From: G958295935 sp965224235
Lineage (GTDB): Bacteria; Chloroflexota; Dehalococcoidia; Lucifugimonadales; Lucifugimonadaceae
Direction: 5' to 3'
NCBI GenBank assembly: GCA_965224235.1
Contig: CBDCYP010000002.1
Location: 868,001 to 932,000 of the forward strand
DNA: 64,000 bases
The translations under genes were made by a program, and so were the position numbers. The notes under the pieces were generated by a model that was given only the letters and a program-made list of their open reading frames with translations, was not told the origin of the DNA and did no database searches. The number at the start of each line of letters is the position of its first letter. The stretch's first letter is position 1. Positions 52,825-62,436 of this stretch are shown piece by piece.

Positions 52825-53579
52825 GACCGGCTTGCCGCCCCGGGCTCGGTGAGAGGACGCCTGTGGGGCTCCCCCGGCCGGCGCGGATACCGGTCGGGCG
52901 ACGGCGATATCTTCAACCAGTAGACAAGCAGGTCCGGCGGAGCGGCGCCGGGTGAGTCCACCACCTGATGAATGGCTGGCGTTGCGCCGAGTTGTCCTGC
53001 CGCCCACTCCGATTCGCCGATCTCGCGTTCGCCCGACAGGCCCTTGGCCGATATCACGGTCCCGCCGACAACCGCGAACGGAAGGGTAAGTTCGGCCAAC
53101 TCCGGGAGCGACGCTACGCCCCTCGACACCACGAGATCGAACTGCTCGCGATAGCGCGGCGAATGCGCCGCTTCTTCTGCCCTGGCGTTGATCACTTCGA
53201 CGTCTTCGAGCGACAGTTCGGCCGCGGCCCGCTCCAGAAAGGCGCATTTCTTGCTGGAACTCTCGAGCAACGCCAATCGCATTCCCGGGTATACGATCTT
53301 CAGCACGATTCCCGGAATCCCCGCGCCCGAGCCGACGTCGAGCACGTTACGGCCGTCGAACCATCCTGCCGTAGACAGGAAACCGCCCGGCGCAGACACA
53401 AGTAAGCGCAAGGATCTGACGATCAACTCTTCGCGTATTCGGTCAGGACCCCGCACGCCGGTGACATTCAGCCTGCCGGCCGTCTCCTCGATCAATTCAG
53501 AGTACCTGCTGAACTGTTGACGCCTCCGCTCATCGAAGGGCGCGCCAACGCTTGTGAGCGCTGTTTGCAAGCCGTCCAT
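52821..53579 (-). CDS. rsmG: 16S rRNA (guanine-527-N7)-methyltransferase
   Basis: 252 aa. RsmG motifs are clear: VLDVGSGAGIPGIVLKI (AdoMet site, about 79-95), LLESSSKKCAFLERAA (about 104), INARAEEAAH, the SRGVASLPELAEL segment (about 150) and the C-terminal RYPRRPGEPHRRPL. The enzyme makes m7G527 in 16S rRNA; loss gives low-level streptomycin resistance in other bacteria. It is usually near gidA/parA, but here it is joined with a flippase-like gene in what looks like a two-gene operon (ATGA overlap). Confidence 0.95.
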   Translation of the reverse strand: MDGLQTALTSVGAPFDERRRQQFSRYSELIEETAGRLNVTGVRGPDRIREELIVRSLRLLVSAPGGFLSTAGWFDGRNVLDVGSGAGIPGIVLKIVYPGMRLALLESSSKKCAFLERAAAELSLEDVEVINARAEEAAHSPRYREQFDLVVSRGVASLPELAELTLPFAVVGGTVISAKGLSGEREIGESEWAAGQLGATPAIHQVVDSPGAAPPDLLVYWLKISPSPDRYPRRPGEPHRRPLTEPGAASRS

Positions 53580-53816
53580 CTCATCCTTGGCACAAACGCG
53601 GGATCACCATCGCCACCCGGCATAAACGTCAAAGGGTACTCCGCAACTGTGTGTGCCGCGCAACACCTTTCGCGGTTCCTGCCGCAATTGACCGGCACGC
53701 GGGCGAGTGATAGGTTCCGGTGCCGTGGTTAGGCCTGCCGGGCCTGATCGGTGGTCCTGCCAGGCAGGCCAACCGGCGCCAATTCGCCGCACGAGTCCCG
53801 GAGGACAGCAAGTCCG

Positions 53817-54620
53817 ATGCGAATCGCCGTTTGTGTAAAGCAGGTCCCCGACCCTGACATCCCGCAATCGCAGTTCAACGTCGATGAGAAATCCCTCAGC
53901 GTCGTGCCGCCCCCGGGCGTATCGCCGGTGGCAAACGGCTTCGACCTGAACGCCACAGAGTCTGCGATTCAACTCGCGGAGTCAGACACCTCATCGGCAA
54001 GCGAGATCACTATCATCTCGGCCGGGCACGACTTCGTCATGGACGTGATGAAAAAGCCGCTCGCCATGGGCGCGCACCGGCTAGCGCTCGTCGACGACCC
54101 CTTGATTGCCGATGCGCCCGCTGCCGGAACCGTGCGGGCGCTCGCCGCGGCGATCCGGAACACAGGACCGTACGACCTCATCCTGTGCGGCAGACAAGCG
54201 TCCGACTGGGATCAGGCGCACGTGCCCCTGGGTCTGGCCGAAACTCTTGGATTGCCTTGCATTACCGTGGCGAGGGGCATAGCCCGGGCTGGCGACAGCG
54301 TGTTGCGTGTCGAGCGAGCGCTAGAGGGCGGCTACCAAATCGTGGAGACGACGCTCCCTGCGGTGGTGACGGTCAGCAACGAGTTCGGCGAGCCGCGCTA
54401 CCCGACGCTGCGGGGCATAATGGCGGCAACCAGAAATCAACCCGTCACGTACTCTCTGGCCGACATCGGCGTAGGTCCGGCCGAGATCATGTCATCGCTG
54501 CGAATGACACGCCTGTTTGAGCCGGAGCGGGGCGGAGAGTGCGAGATCATCGACGGCGATGACGGGGCGGACGCCGGCAGGCGATTGGCGATCAGGCTAA
54601 GGGCGGAGCAGTTGATCTGA
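53817..54620 (+). CDS. etfB: Electron transfer flavoprotein, beta subunit
   Basis: 267 aa, start ATG at 53817. The N-terminus MRIAVCVKQVPDPD and the AMP-binding segments DLILCGRQASDWDQAHVPLG (about 122) and ETTLPAVVTVSNEFGEPRYPTLRGIM (two parts, about 180) are diagnostic. EtfB with EtfA carries FAD/AMP and passes electrons from dehydrogenases (for example acyl-CoA dehydrogenases) to ETF:quinone oxidoreductase, or acts in bifurcation. The next gene begins 1 bp after the stop, so they form an operon. Confidence 0.95.
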   Translation: MRIAVCVKQVPDPDIPQSQFNVDEKSLSVVPPPGVSPVANGFDLNATESAIQLAESDTSSASEITIISAGHDFVMDVMKKPLAMGAHRLALVDDPLIADAPAAGTVRALAAAIRNTGPYDLILCGRQASDWDQAHVPLGLAETLGLPCITVARGIARAGDSVLRVERALEGGYQIVETTLPAVVTVSNEFGEPRYPTLRGIMAATRNQPVTYSLADIGVGPAEIMSSLRMTRLFEPERGGECEIIDGDDGADAGRRLAIRLRAEQLI

Positions 54621-54621
54621 C

Positions 54622-55614
54622 ATGCCGCTTGCACTGATATGCGCCGAGATAGAAGACGGCAAGGTATCTCCCACGTCGCTCCAGCTTGTAACCGCGGCGA
54701 TGACCTCGCTGCCGGATTACCGGCGGCAAATCGCATTCGTCGGAGACGATCTGTCCGGCATCGCGGCGCACGTTGTGAATCTGCCGGTTGAACAGGTTTT
54801 TCTTATCGAACATCCACAGTTGAAGGACGGAGACGCAGGTGTGTTTGATGCGCCCGTGGCCGCCCTTATGGACCTGTGCGAACGGGAATCGCCGGATGTG
54901 CTCCTGATCGCGCGGACCGACTACGGCGCCAACGTCGGCCCGCGCCTTGCATTCCGGCTTGGCGTCAGCCCGGCTCAGGACTGCGTCGACATCGCAGCCG
55001 TTGCGGGCACGGGACGGCTTAACGTCACGCGCCCTGTACACGGCGGCAATGCAATGGCGGTCTACGAGTTCACTGATGCCGGCCCGCACGTGGTCGTCAT
55101 CCGCCCCGGATCGTTTGACGCGGCGGAACCTTCCGGCGGCGCGGCGGAGGTGATTCAGCACGACCCCGGCGGCGTAATTCCTGAGCCAAGAGCGCGCCTT
55201 GTGGGTACTGTAACGGCGCAGGCTGAGGGTGTACCTTTACAGGACGCAGACATCGTAGTAAGCGGCGGCAGGGGCCTCGGAGGGCCCGAGGCGTTCGCGG
55301 GCATTGAGGAGCTTGCGGGCCTGCTTGGCGCGGCCGTGGGCGCTTCCCGGGCGGCCTGCGATGCCGGATGGACCGATCACGAACGACAGGTGGGGCTCAC
55401 CGGAAAGACGGTCACCCCGACGCTCTATATCGCAATTGGGATATCGGGGGCGAGCCAGCACATGGCCGGCTGCTCAGGGTCCCGCAACATAGTAGCAATC
55501 AACAATGATCCGGACGCCAACATCTTCAGAGACGCACGTTACGGAGTCGTAGCCGACTGGAGGCTGGCCTTGCCTGCATTCGTCGCCACGGTGCGGGATC
55601 TTCGGGCCGGTTGA
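54622..55614 (+). CDS. etfA: Electron transfer flavoprotein, alpha subunit
   Basis: 330 aa. The C-terminal FAD domain is typical: DIVVSGGRGLGGPEAFAGIE (about 210), LLGAAVGASRAACDAGW, then IAIGISGASQHMAGCSGSRN and AINNDPDANIF (about 290). The N-terminal domain lacks the extra ferredoxin domain of some bifurcating EtfA proteins. It forms the heterodimer with EtfB. The ATG lies 1 bp beyond the etfB stop, so translation is coupled. Confidence 0.95.
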   Translation: MPLALICAEIEDGKVSPTSLQLVTAAMTSLPDYRRQIAFVGDDLSGIAAHVVNLPVEQVFLIEHPQLKDGDAGVFDAPVAALMDLCERESPDVLLIARTDYGANVGPRLAFRLGVSPAQDCVDIAAVAGTGRLNVTRPVHGGNAMAVYEFTDAGPHVVVIRPGSFDAAEPSGGAAEVIQHDPGGVIPEPRARLVGTVTAQAEGVPLQDADIVVSGGRGLGGPEAFAGIEELAGLLGAAVGASRAACDAGWTDHERQVGLTGKTVTPTLYIAIGISGASQHMAGCSGSRNIVAINNDPDANIFRDARYGVVADWRLALPAFVATVRDLRAG

Positions 55615-55667
55615 ACAGATAGACTTGTATCGGAGCGGCTCGGCAAACGCTGGCAAAGAGGAAGCAA

Positions 55668-56105
55668 GTGGACGGAAACTTTGGGCTTGACCTGGACACT
55701 GTCATTCACCACGTCGAGAACGCAGACACGTTTTCGATCTTCTTCCCAATGCTCAGGCGGGCGCTAGTAGTTGACATGCGCGAGTCGCCTGGCCGGGGTC
55801 CGCTGATTCGCCTGATGCCGATGGCCCGGTCGGCCGCCGACCGGATTCGGAGCCTGAAGCGCCAAAGGCCGCAACTGCCAAGGCCACCCGAAGTGATTGC
55901 GATTCCCTGGGCGACGTACGTCGATAATGTGGTGTCGTCGGGTGTCTGGGACCGCCTGATCCGCAGGCTGGAAGCCGCGAACCACGAAGGCGCAGTGCGC
56001 ACAGCCAACGCCAGCCTCGACGACCTTCGCCGCTACGAACGCCAGGAGATAGGCGCCCTGATCCGCGGCGACCAGTACCAAACAATCTGGGCTCGAAAAA
56101 CCTAA
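55668..56105 (+). CDS. Hypothetical protein downstream of etfA, ended by element A
   Basis: 145 aa, not recognised. It begins from the GTG at 55668 (GAAGCAA upstream) with MDGNFGLDLDTVIHHVENAD and contains TFSIFFPMLRRALVVDMR and VIAIPWATYVDNVVSSGVWDRL. The middle is Arg-rich (about 60-85), and the C-terminal third is helical and charged (ASLDDLRRYERQEIG). Its TAA comes from the CCTAAGG end of element A (56101-56251). The last native codons may therefore have been lost or replaced, although the protein ends in a natural-looking YQTIWARKT. It may be co-transcribed with etfBA (53-bp gap). Confidence 0.7.
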   Translation: MDGNFGLDLDTVIHHVENADTFSIFFPMLRRALVVDMRESPGRGPLIRLMPMARSAADRIRSLKRQRPQLPRPPEVIAIPWATYVDNVVSSGVWDRLIRRLEAANHEGAVRTANASLDDLRRYERQEIGALIRGDQYQTIWARKT

Positions 56106-56251
56106 GGAATCTCTGAACAAGTGGCCGATGCGCTTGGCAGAGCGGAGGTTCCCCCCTCCTGAATCCTCCCCCTGTGGGGGAGGAGGCCAGAACCCTTCGA
56201 CAAGCTCAGGGCGAACGGATTGGAACACGGAGTTGTTCAGAGGTTCCCTAA
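56101..56251. repeat. Element A copy 3: 151-bp MITE-like element
   Basis: Bounded by CCTAAGGAATCTCTGAAC and GTTCAGAGGTTCCCTAA, nearly identical to copy 2 and the reverse of copy 1. The flanking TA/CTA at both ends may be a target duplication. Its left end provides the stop codon of the preceding gene. Confidence 0.85.
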
Positions 56252-56333
56252 ACTCCTTCGCCCGTCACCGAGCCGAAGACGGAACTACTCCGGGGCATGG
56301 GCGTTTATGGGCGCCTCCGCCAAACCCTTTCGC

Positions 56334-58310
56334 TCATTTAGCGGCGGCGGAAATGGCTTCTATTACACGGTCGGCGTCCTGCGGCGGTACCGGTTCGTAA
56401 TGGTCGAACTCGATGGCGAAGATCCCCTGCGCCTGAGTCATGGACCGCAGGTCGGCAGCGTATCGCAGCATTAGGGACTCCGGCACCTCAGCCGAAATCT
56501 CCGTAAATCCAACTCCCCGCGGCTCCATTCCGCTTATGCGTGCACGTCTAGTGTTCAAGTCCCCCATCACGTCCCCCACGGCGTCATCCGGAATGAGGAT
56601 GTTCGCCTTGACGATCGGTTCGAGTAGCTGCGGCCGGGCATCCCTCACCCCCTGGCGGAATCCCATACTCCCGGCGATTTCAAATGCCGTTCCCGACGAA
56701 TCGACTGAGTGTGAACTGCCGTCTACCAGGACGACTTCAGCATCCACGACGGGGAACCCCGCGAGCACACCCGCGGCGGCGGCGGAGCGGACACCCTTCT
56801 CCACCGAAGGGACGTACTCCCTCGGTACGTTGCCGCCCACCACTTTGCTGCTGAACTGGATGCCCCCGCCGGCGGGCAGAGGGGAGAGCCGCATGACCAC
56901 GTGGCCGAACTGTCCCGCCCCTCCGGTCTGCTTCTTGTGCCGGTATGAGGTAGTCGTGCCGGTCGAGATTGTCTCGCGGTATGCGATCTTCGGGAGGCTC
57001 GTCTTCAGTTCCACGTCGAACTTTCGGCGGATTCGCTCGATTGCCATCTGAACGTGGATGTCGCCGAGACCGCTCAGGACGGTCTGCGACGTGTCGCTGT
57101 TGCGCTCAACGACGAGGGTCGGGTCTTCTTCTGAAATGCGCTGAAGCGCAGGGCCCATTTTGTCGAGGTCAGCCTGTGAGTTTGGCGAAACGGCCAGCGA
57201 GAAGATGGGCTTTGGCAAGTCAACGCCTTCGAGAATCAACGGACTGCCGCGGTCGCCGAGCGTGTCGAACGTCTTCGTCTCCGAGAGCTTGGCTACCACT
57301 CCAATGTCGCCCGTGGGCAGGGAATCCACCGGTACTGTCTCTTTGCCGGTCGGCTGATATATCTGGCCCAGCCGCTCGTTGACACCGCGGTTGCAGTTCC
57401 ACAATTGATCCTGCCCGCCCAGCGGCGCGCCGTAGATGCGGAAGAATGACAACTTCCCGACGAACGGGTCAGCGGTAGTTTTGAATACGAGGCACGCGTT
57501 CGAACCGTCGGTGGCGTCCTGCGACGGAGCGTCTGCCGGGGAGGGGAAGTACGCCGCGATGGCGTCAAGCAGTTCGTCCATGCCGACGTTTGCGGCGGCG
57601 GACGTAGCGAATAACGGGACGATCTCGCCCGACATGAAGCCTGCTTTTAGCCCCGCGGACAACTCGTCCTTCGACAGATCTTCGCCCTCGAGGTACTTTT
57701 CAGCCAGATCGTCGTCGGTATCTGCGATGGCTTCGACCAGCTTTTCGTACGCGTCGGCATCAGTGTCGGGGTCGTCAAGCAGCGACTTCACGCCTTTGAA
57801 CGACGACTCTTCGCCGTCGAGGATCTGGGCCGGCACACACTTCCGTCCCCACAACTCCGCCAACGCGTCAACGACCTCGGTGAACGACGTGTTGTCCCTG
57901 TCGAGCTTGTTTACGACGATGGCCCGCGGGAGTTCGAACTCGTCACACAGTTGCCATGCCTGACGCGCCCCCACCTCGATGCCGGCGGCGGCCGAAATCA
58001 CCAGCACTGCCGCATCGGACACCCTGAGCGCAGACATCATCTCCCCCCTGAAGTCAGGGTAGCCTGGCGTGTCCAGCACGTTGATCCTGTGGCCTTTCCA
58101 GTCGCATGGAAGGACAGCTGTCTGAATGCTGGAGCCGCGCTTCTGTTCTTCCGGCTCGTAGTCGGAAAGGCTGGTCTGATCGTCTACGCTGCCCTTACGG
58201 TTCGTGCCGCCCGCCGTGAAGTACAGCGCATCGGCCAGCGAGGTCTTGCCGGCCCCGTTGTGGGCAACGAGCGAAACGTTGCGAATATGTGCGGTCGCGT
58301 ATTTGGCCAA
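56334..58310 (-). CDS. EF-G-like translational GTPase (EF-G2 type)
   Basis: 658 aa. The GTPase domain has Walker A AHNGAGKTSLADALY (about 17), a modified switch I RGSSIQTA, DTPGYPDFRGEM (about 81) and NKLDRDN (about 133). The later domains follow elongation factor G: VERNSDTSQTVLSGLGDIHV, KTSLPKIAYRETIS and RISGMEPRGVGFTEISAEVP. The altered P-loop (NGAG for DxGK-type EF-G) and the SSIQ switch place it in the EF-G-like/FusA2 group rather than the canonical factor, which is probably encoded elsewhere. It may act in ribosome recycling or stress translation. GAAGGAGGGAC precedes the ATG at 58310. Confidence 0.93.
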   Translation of the reverse strand: MAKYATAHIRNVSLVAHNGAGKTSLADALYFTAGGTNRKGSVDDQTSLSDYEPEEQKRGSSIQTAVLPCDWKGHRINVLDTPGYPDFRGEMMSALRVSDAAVLVISAAAGIEVGARQAWQLCDEFELPRAIVVNKLDRDNTSFTEVVDALAELWGRKCVPAQILDGEESSFKGVKSLLDDPDTDADAYEKLVEAIADTDDDLAEKYLEGEDLSKDELSAGLKAGFMSGEIVPLFATSAAANVGMDELLDAIAAYFPSPADAPSQDATDGSNACLVFKTTADPFVGKLSFFRIYGAPLGGQDQLWNCNRGVNERLGQIYQPTGKETVPVDSLPTGDIGVVAKLSETKTFDTLGDRGSPLILEGVDLPKPIFSLAVSPNSQADLDKMGPALQRISEEDPTLVVERNSDTSQTVLSGLGDIHVQMAIERIRRKFDVELKTSLPKIAYRETISTGTTTSYRHKKQTGGAGQFGHVVMRLSPLPAGGGIQFSSKVVGGNVPREYVPSVEKGVRSAAAAGVLAGFPVVDAEVVLVDGSSHSVDSSGTAFEIAGSMGFRQGVRDARPQLLEPIVKANILIPDDAVGDVMGDLNTRRARISGMEPRGVGFTEISAEVPESLMLRYAADLRSMTQAQGIFAIEFDHYEPVPPQDADRVIEAISAAAK

Positions 58311-58400
58311 AGGGTCCCTCCTTCAGCGATGAGAGTTCGATAGGCGGATGATAACAAGTGAGCGGGCCATGATACGCATTCGCGGACTGACGGCGCGCCA

Positions 58401-60761
58401 TCAGTTGTTGGTCAGAGATAACAGATCCGACGCCATGGACGGGTGAGACGACCCCAGCGCCTCGGTCAGCGTGCGCCGGAGTTGTGCGATGAACTGCGGA
58501 TCGGATTCGTTGGCTTCGATGTCAATTCGTACTTGCCGCACCCCCTGCCGAAACCGATTTTCGACCCAATCAGCGCCCCGCAACCGCGTCAACTCCACTA
58601 AAAATCTCCCGTCGAGCGCTGGGTCCACCCCGACCACCCCACCCCAATCGGTCCAGTACGCGTCGAACGCCAGGGTCATGAGCGTGCGTTGGGCGATATT
58701 CTCGACGCCCTGGTTTTCCATCTCGACCAGCAGGGCTGCGGCGATTTCCGGGTCGTGGTCGATCAGGTCGTGTAACAGCCCCTCGGGTGTCTCACGCGGC
58801 CCTGACGCCGCTGCCAACAGTCCGGCGGCCAGATTCATTTCACGCCGTATCATCTCGAGCGCGCCCTGCGTTCGCCTGTGTATCCACGGCCGGAGACGCA
58901 TGCCCGACTCGCCCAACGCCGCGATAGCCGCTGCGGGATCAGAGGCGGCTAGCGTTTCGATAACGTCGAAAACTGCTTCGTCATACGACCGGTCTATAGT
59001 GAAGTTGCCGGACGAGTTTTCCGTCAGCAACCGTGCGCCGGACGTAATCGATTTAGCGGACGCGTCGACCGTAACGCCAACCGCTGCGAGCAGTCTGGCT
59101 TCCCCGATCTCCGGGGCCCTGGCTTGATCGGGTTTGACCGCGAGCAGCCTTCGCAGCGCGGCGTCAGACAAGAGCGGGAATATGCGGCTAGCAACGTCGC
59201 GGTCCATCTCCCGAATCAGGTCGACCGTTATGTTGAGGTCGCTGCGCAGCGTGTCGTCGGAAAGGCTGTCGAGGTAATCTTCGAGTCTCGCCGCGCCCTC
59301 GGCCTCGCCCGCCCGGGCAGCGGCCGCGATCTCGTCGACCCGCCGCGCGATTTCGGCCAGTTTCTCGGCCCGTTCGCTGATCGCCTTGTCGATCACGTCA
59401 GAGCCGGCGCCAACGCTGAATAGTTCTACTATGGCGCGCGGCTTCAAAAGCGCCGCGAACTCGCGGATGACCAACTCATCCAATCTTTCCACTACTGCGG
59501 CAGCCTGCGACTCAGGCGCAGCGTCGTCCAAACCAATATAGAAGTCGAACGCCGCTCCCAACTTACGGGCCGCGGCCGAACGGTGGTTGCCGAGGACATC
59601 GGGGTACAACTTGTGCAACTGCTTCTTGTCCGAAAGGTAGCCGCGCCAGAACGAGAATCCCCTATTCACGTCAGCCGCGTCGTAGACCGCCGAACTACTG
59701 CCCTTAACAAGGCCGAACTGTTCGGCGAAGTCCATCAGGCGTTGCCGCTCTTCGGTCTGGTACGCGCTGACAATATGAGCGTCGAGCGCGGCCTCGGCCA
59801 GCGCCGGCACGTCCTGATACAGGTGTTGCGGGAAGTGCTGTAGCCCGAACACCTCCTTTGCAATCCGGCCATCTTCCTCAGGCAGGGCGCGGAACCAGCC
59901 GATCGCCGACGGCCAGTCGACAACCTGGTCCGCCGCAACCCCCTCAGACGCAAGGAACGGAGAGAAATACTTGCGCAGTATTGGCGGTATTAGCGAGAGG
60001 TTGCCGCCAGTCATGTTGACGATCTCGGCTTCGGAAAAGTGCTTCAGGTCGGAATATTCGCCTCGGGAGAGGTTGGTCAGGTTCCGGAATCGGTCTCTCA
60101 GCGGCTCGAACGAATCCGGGGGCTGACGGAGGAACCGTTCGACGTCGGCGTGGAACTGCGACAACGCCGAGGAAATCGCCCCATCCACCCGCTCCCAAGT
60201 CAGGTCCGGCCTGCCCTCAACCGGAAACGCTCCCCACCACGAGTGGCTCAACTCGTGCAGGACGATGCGCGGATTGGCCTCGCCTGCGCCGGCCCATCCT
60301 CCTGCGCCGTGGCTGCCGTACCACGCCGGCCGGCCGATCATCTGGCGAAAGTCGTACCCGCCCATCCACTCGCGGCCCACCTCCGTAAAATTCCATATCG
60401 CCTGTGTCGATGCGATCCTGTCACGAGTCCATGCGTTACCTGAAATGCCTTCCGGAGGAGGTTCCAATAGAGTCGTTGGCGTCGGGTGGGCTACCGAGGC
60501 GCGGGTCCGGGGTGTCGGGCCCTGTGCGGAAGCTGCGCCAGGCACTTCCGGGGACGGCAACTCCCCGCGTGTGACTGGAACTGGGGCGGCGATCACCGCC
60601 GGGCTATCGGATCGCACTGTCGGCGTGGTGGCAGTCGTCGCGTGAATGGGCCGAGCCGGTGGTTCGGCGGCGCGTTCGCAAGCGACCGTCAACGTCGACG
60701 CTGCGACCCACGTTGCAAGCGCAAGCAGCAGGTATATGTGCCCTCGTGATCGCATCACCAT
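58401..60761 (-). CDS. Secreted lipoprotein with HExxH metallopeptidase-like motif
   Basis: About 786 aa from the ATG at 60761. The N-terminal segment YLLLALATWVAASTLTVAC ends in a lipobox-like cysteine, then a Pro/Thr/Ala-rich linker of about 90 residues. The folded part includes IVLHELSHSWWGAFPVEG, an HExxH motif of zincin proteases (about 178), with WERVDGAISSALSQF after it; the third metal ligand is not evident. The remainder is long and largely helical with no known domain. It could be an exported peptidase or an inactive relative. It is divergent from a gene encoding another HExxH secreted protein, so the two may share a promoter region. Confidence 0.75.
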   Translation of the reverse strand: MVMRSRGHIYLLLALATWVAASTLTVACERAAEPPARPIHATTATTPTVRSDSPAVIAAPVPVTRGELPSPEVPGAASAQGPTPRTRASVAHPTPTTLLEPPPEGISGNAWTRDRIASTQAIWNFTEVGREWMGGYDFRQMIGRPAWYGSHGAGGWAGAGEANPRIVLHELSHSWWGAFPVEGRPDLTWERVDGAISSALSQFHADVERFLRQPPDSFEPLRDRFRNLTNLSRGEYSDLKHFSEAEIVNMTGGNLSLIPPILRKYFSPFLASEGVAADQVVDWPSAIGWFRALPEEDGRIAKEVFGLQHFPQHLYQDVPALAEAALDAHIVSAYQTEERQRLMDFAEQFGLVKGSSSAVYDAADVNRGFSFWRGYLSDKKQLHKLYPDVLGNHRSAAARKLGAAFDFYIGLDDAAPESQAAAVVERLDELVIREFAALLKPRAIVELFSVGAGSDVIDKAISERAEKLAEIARRVDEIAAAARAGEAEGAARLEDYLDSLSDDTLRSDLNITVDLIREMDRDVASRIFPLLSDAALRRLLAVKPDQARAPEIGEARLLAAVGVTVDASAKSITSGARLLTENSSGNFTIDRSYDEAVFDVIETLAASDPAAAIAALGESGMRLRPWIHRRTQGALEMIRREMNLAAGLLAAASGPRETPEGLLHDLIDHDPEIAAALLVEMENQGVENIAQRTLMTLAFDAYWTDWGGVVGVDPALDGRFLVELTRLRGADWVENRFRQGVRQVRIDIEANESDPQFIAQLRRTLTEALGSSHPSMASDLLSLTNN

Positions 60762-60890
60762 GTTCGAGGGTATACGTTTAATGTTCAGGCGCAGTTGCGG
60801 GCAAGGCAAAAAACCATAGGGCGGTACTCCATCCATCAAGGCTGGCACACGGGACGCATCGGACTTGGCGCGGCGACGGCCGGGGGCCTG

Positions 60891-62198
60891 ATGACGAAGG
60901 CTTTGCTAACGGCGATTCATGCCCGGCCGCGACCGAGGGTCGGTAAGCGACGCTTTTGCCTTCTCGTCCTATGCGCCCTACTGTTCGTCGGCGGAGTCGT
61001 CCTGTCATCCGGAGACAGGGAGTCGCACACCGTCGCCCAGCAATACGCCGCTGGCTGGCGATTCGATTTGATCGCCTGGGAAGCCGACAACTTTCCGGAC
61101 AAGTGGCTGCACCTCGCCTACTCGTGGATGCCGTGGACCGACACGCGGGAAGCCGACCGGCGAGCCCAGTTCGAGCGATATCAGGATTTGGTAGTCGAAT
61201 TGACGGAGGTTCGCGACGAAATTAATTGGGCCGCTTCCTCCGTATCACCCGGCATCCCATCAAAACTACAGGAATTACAGGCCGAACTGGAACGGCTATC
61301 GGCGGAGAGCGCCGCCATTCGAGACGGTGTCGAGGAGTACCTCGAAGGGGCCATCAGCGCACAGGTGTCGGCACAGGGCCTCGACTCGATGGGCGGGATA
61401 GTGTGGCCGCCGGTCGACTTCCGGCTTGATCAGTCGCCCAGCCTGCTCATCGTGTCTCCGAGAGACCGAATCGAACGAGTCGAGAGCCATCTAATCGATC
61501 CGGACATCCCGCCCGACGAAGCCGACGAGATCGAACAGGCGATCCTCCGAGATGAAGACGTCTCAGCCGTAATAGTTCGAACGGGTGGACTGGGCAGTTA
61601 TCCGGCAACCGTTGGGGCGGGAAGTGAACCGATGCGGTTGCTGGAGGTTGCGGCCCACGAATGGATTCACAACTACCTGTTTTTCAAGCCCCTCGGGATT
61701 AATTTCTTCGACAATCAGGAGATGACGACCCTGAACGAGACGGTGGCCGACATGGCCGGCAGGGAACTGGGTCGGCTGACGTACGCGGCGCTGACCGGAG
61801 AGGAGTTGGAGACCCTTGTGCCTCCGCGCGATACAGAATCCGGCGAACAGCCGCCAGACGACGGCTTCGACTTTTTCCGGTTCATGCGCGAGACACGACT
61901 GCGAACCGACGAACTTCTGGCCGACGGAATGATCGAAAAAGCCGAGCTGTACATGGATGAAAGGCGGATCGAACTCCAGACCCATCGCATCTACATACGA
62001 AAGATCAACCAGGCCTATTTCGCGTTCACAGGCAGCTACGGGGAGAGCGGATCGTCTGTCAGTCCCGTAGCGTCGCAACTGTGGGACTTGAGGCTGCGCA
62101 CGGGCAGTGTCGGCCGGTTCGTCGAGACTGTGGCCGGTATCTCCTCGCCGGAAGAATTCGAAGAGCTAATCGCAAACTTGCCGGCAGCAGCGCCGTGA
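60891..62198 (+). CDS. Membrane-anchored zincin-like protein (HEWIH motif)
   Basis: About 435 aa, start ATG at 60891. A single hydrophobic segment (about 18-38, CLLVLCALLFVGGVVLS) anchors or exports it. A coiled coil (about 105-160, LTEVRDEIN and LQELQAELERLSAES) follows. The catalytic-looking motif is VAAHEWIHNYLFF (about 280), then NQEMTTLNETVADMAGRELG about 30 residues later, which would give the gluzincin third ligand (NExxAD). It is thus a plausible extracellular zinc protease of unknown substrate. A longer ORF from 60795 is possible but would overlap the promoter region of the divergent lipoprotein. Confidence 0.75.
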   Translation: MTKALLTAIHARPRPRVGKRRFCLLVLCALLFVGGVVLSSGDRESHTVAQQYAAGWRFDLIAWEADNFPDKWLHLAYSWMPWTDTREADRRAQFERYQDLVVELTEVRDEINWAASSVSPGIPSKLQELQAELERLSAESAAIRDGVEEYLEGAISAQVSAQGLDSMGGIVWPPVDFRLDQSPSLLIVSPRDRIERVESHLIDPDIPPDEADEIEQAILRDEDVSAVIVRTGGLGSYPATVGAGSEPMRLLEVAAHEWIHNYLFFKPLGINFFDNQEMTTLNETVADMAGRELGRLTYAALTGEELETLVPPRDTESGEQPPDDGFDFFRFMRETRLRTDELLADGMIEKAELYMDERRIELQTHRIYIRKINQAYFAFTGSYGESGSSVSPVASQLWDLRLRTGSVGRFVETVAGISSPEEFEELIANLPAAAP

Positions 62199-62436
62199 CA
62201 AACTCGTCGATCATTTTCGCCCTGCCGTTTGCTCCCTCTCGGATATACTCGCGATGTAGCCGCGAGCGAATGTTCCGGCCGCAATCCACAATCGAACACG
62301 CGCCGGGATCGGTACGCTTCGGCGTTCGAACGGTTAATCTGGAACATCAAGTCCTGCGCCAAACTGCGAAAACAAGCGGATGACAGTGCGCAGCCCAGGT
62401 GAATGAGTCTATACACGCGCCCAAAGCGCGGGAGGA

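Noticed and set aside
51775..53247. 490-aa version of the flippase-like protein
   Set aside because: The extra 141 residues overlap rsmG in another frame; the internal ATG at 52824 overlaps the rsmG stop in the usual coupled manner.
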